Of a stretch of 5,858 nt of DNA, positions 5,496 to 5,858 are shown in pieces. The position numbers were made by a program, and so were the translations under genes. The DNA is from Pseudomonadota bacterium (GTDB taxonomy: Bacteria; Pseudomonadota; Alphaproteobacteria; Acetobacterales; Acetobacteraceae): positions 1 to 5,858 of the forward strand of contig JAJZVE010000321.1 of the NCBI GenBank assembly GCA_021845835.1, written 5' to 3'. Within the stretch, counting starts at the first letter, position 1. Each line of letters starts with the position of its first letter. A model generated the notes under the pieces. The model saw nothing but the letters and a program-made list of their open reading frames with translations. It made no database searches and was not told the origin of the DNA.

Positions 5496-5858
5496 ATGAC
5501 CGTCATGCCAGCGCGCAGCGGTGCCGCGCCGTGCGGCGACCGCGTCAGCATCCGGCTCGATCTCGCCTGCGGGGCGCGGATCGGGCCGGGGAAGGTGGCG
5601 CTCCTGGAGGCGATCGCGCGCACCGGCTCGATCTCGGCCGCCGGGCGGGCGCTGCGCATGTCCTACCGGCGGGCCTGGGAGCTGGTGGAGGACCTCAACC
5701 GCCATCTCGGTGCCGCCGTCGTGACCACCGCTGCCGGCGGCAGCGGCGGCGGCGGCGCACGGCTGACCGCGACGGGGGCGGCGATCGTCAGCGAATACCG
5801 GGCCCTGGAAGCCGAGGCGACGGCCAGCGCGGCGGCGCGGCTGGCGGCGCTGGAGCGC
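5496..5858 (+). CDS. ModE-like winged-helix transcriptional regulator, open at window end
   Basis: The frame runs 121 codons from the ATG at 5496 to the window edge without a stop. Residues about 29-104 match the N-terminal DNA-binding domain of ModE: RIGPGKVALLEAIARTGSIS, then AAGRALRMSYRRAWELVEDL as the helix-turn-helix, and a wing with the diagnostic glycine-rich GGSGGGGARLTATG (81-94). In Escherichia coli, ModE represses molybdate uptake genes when its C-terminal Mop domains bind molybdate. The window ends before such domains could appear, so this may be a full ModE or one of the stand-alone forms of roughly this length, which lack the ligand domain. The Shine-Dalgarno is weak (GGGGCAGG about 8 bases upstream); an in-frame ATG at 5505 is an alternative. 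It is divergent from the secreted-protein gene. No molybdate transport gene is visible; one may lie to the right. Confidence 0.92.
   Translation, partial: MTVMPARSGAAPCGDRVSIRLDLACGARIGPGKVALLEAIARTGSISAAGRALRMSYRRAWELVEDLNRHLGAAVVTTAAGGSGGGGARLTATGAAIVSEYRALEAEATASAAARLAALER

Noticed and set aside
4627..5499. 290-codon plus-strand frame running through two genes
   Set aside because: It overlaps the four-cysteine gene and the secreted-protein gene in other frames and is an Arg/Pro/Ala-rich GC shadow.

Overview
This 5.86 kb window is GC-rich bacterial DNA. Almost every coding third position is G or C, except in the first ~180 bases, which are about 55% G+C by hand count. The envelope proteins, the OmpR/HAMP-kinase two-component pair and a ModE-like regulator point to a Gram-negative proteobacterium. 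The style of the porin, the response regulator and the small secreted protein suggests an alphaproteobacterium, perhaps Acetobacteraceae/Rhodospirillales. That placement rests on general resemblance, not on a search.

Layout, left to right. (1) 1-183, minus strand: the N-terminal 61 codons of an RND (AcrB/HAE1-type) inner-membrane efflux pump, cut by the window edge. (2) 184-479: a 296-base divergent intergenic region holding a TATAAT box, a 10-bp direct repeat near the RND start, and a three-copy GTTGCG/CGCAAC element in the likely porin leader. (3) 480-2183, plus strand: an outer-membrane porin with a signal peptide and an N-terminal heptad-repeat coiled coil, part of it encoded by near-perfect 21-bp tandem repeats. 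(4) 2194-2259: three adjacent perfect stem-loops where the porin and the kinase gene converge. (5) 2224-4390, minus strand: an OmpR-family response regulator followed by its HAMP histidine kinase, with overlapping reading frames, so one operon. (6) 4391-4580: a divergent control region with a candidate regulator promoter, a candidate promoter on the other strand and a 17-base palindrome at its predicted start site. (7) 4581-5033, plus strand: a 150-residue protein of two tandem four-cysteine modules, function unknown. (8) 5038-5394, minus strand: a 118-residue secreted protein of unknown function, ending 4 bases from the previous stop codon. (9) 5395-5495: a divergent region whose inverted repeat covers the Shine-Dalgarno sequence of the secreted-protein gene. 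(10) 5496-5858, plus strand: the winged-helix domain of a ModE-like regulator, still open at the window end.

Working together: the left two thirds look like an envelope/transport neighbourhood (RND pump, porin, membrane-sensor two-component system). The two-component pair may control the porin or pump next to it, but no regulator binding site is proven. The right third holds two uncharacterised small proteins and a ModE-like regulator. I see no tRNA, rRNA, CRISPR array, insertion sequence or phage gene. The best leads for something undescribed are the tandem four-cysteine protein with its start-site palindrome, and the inverted repeat over the Shine-Dalgarno of the secreted protein.
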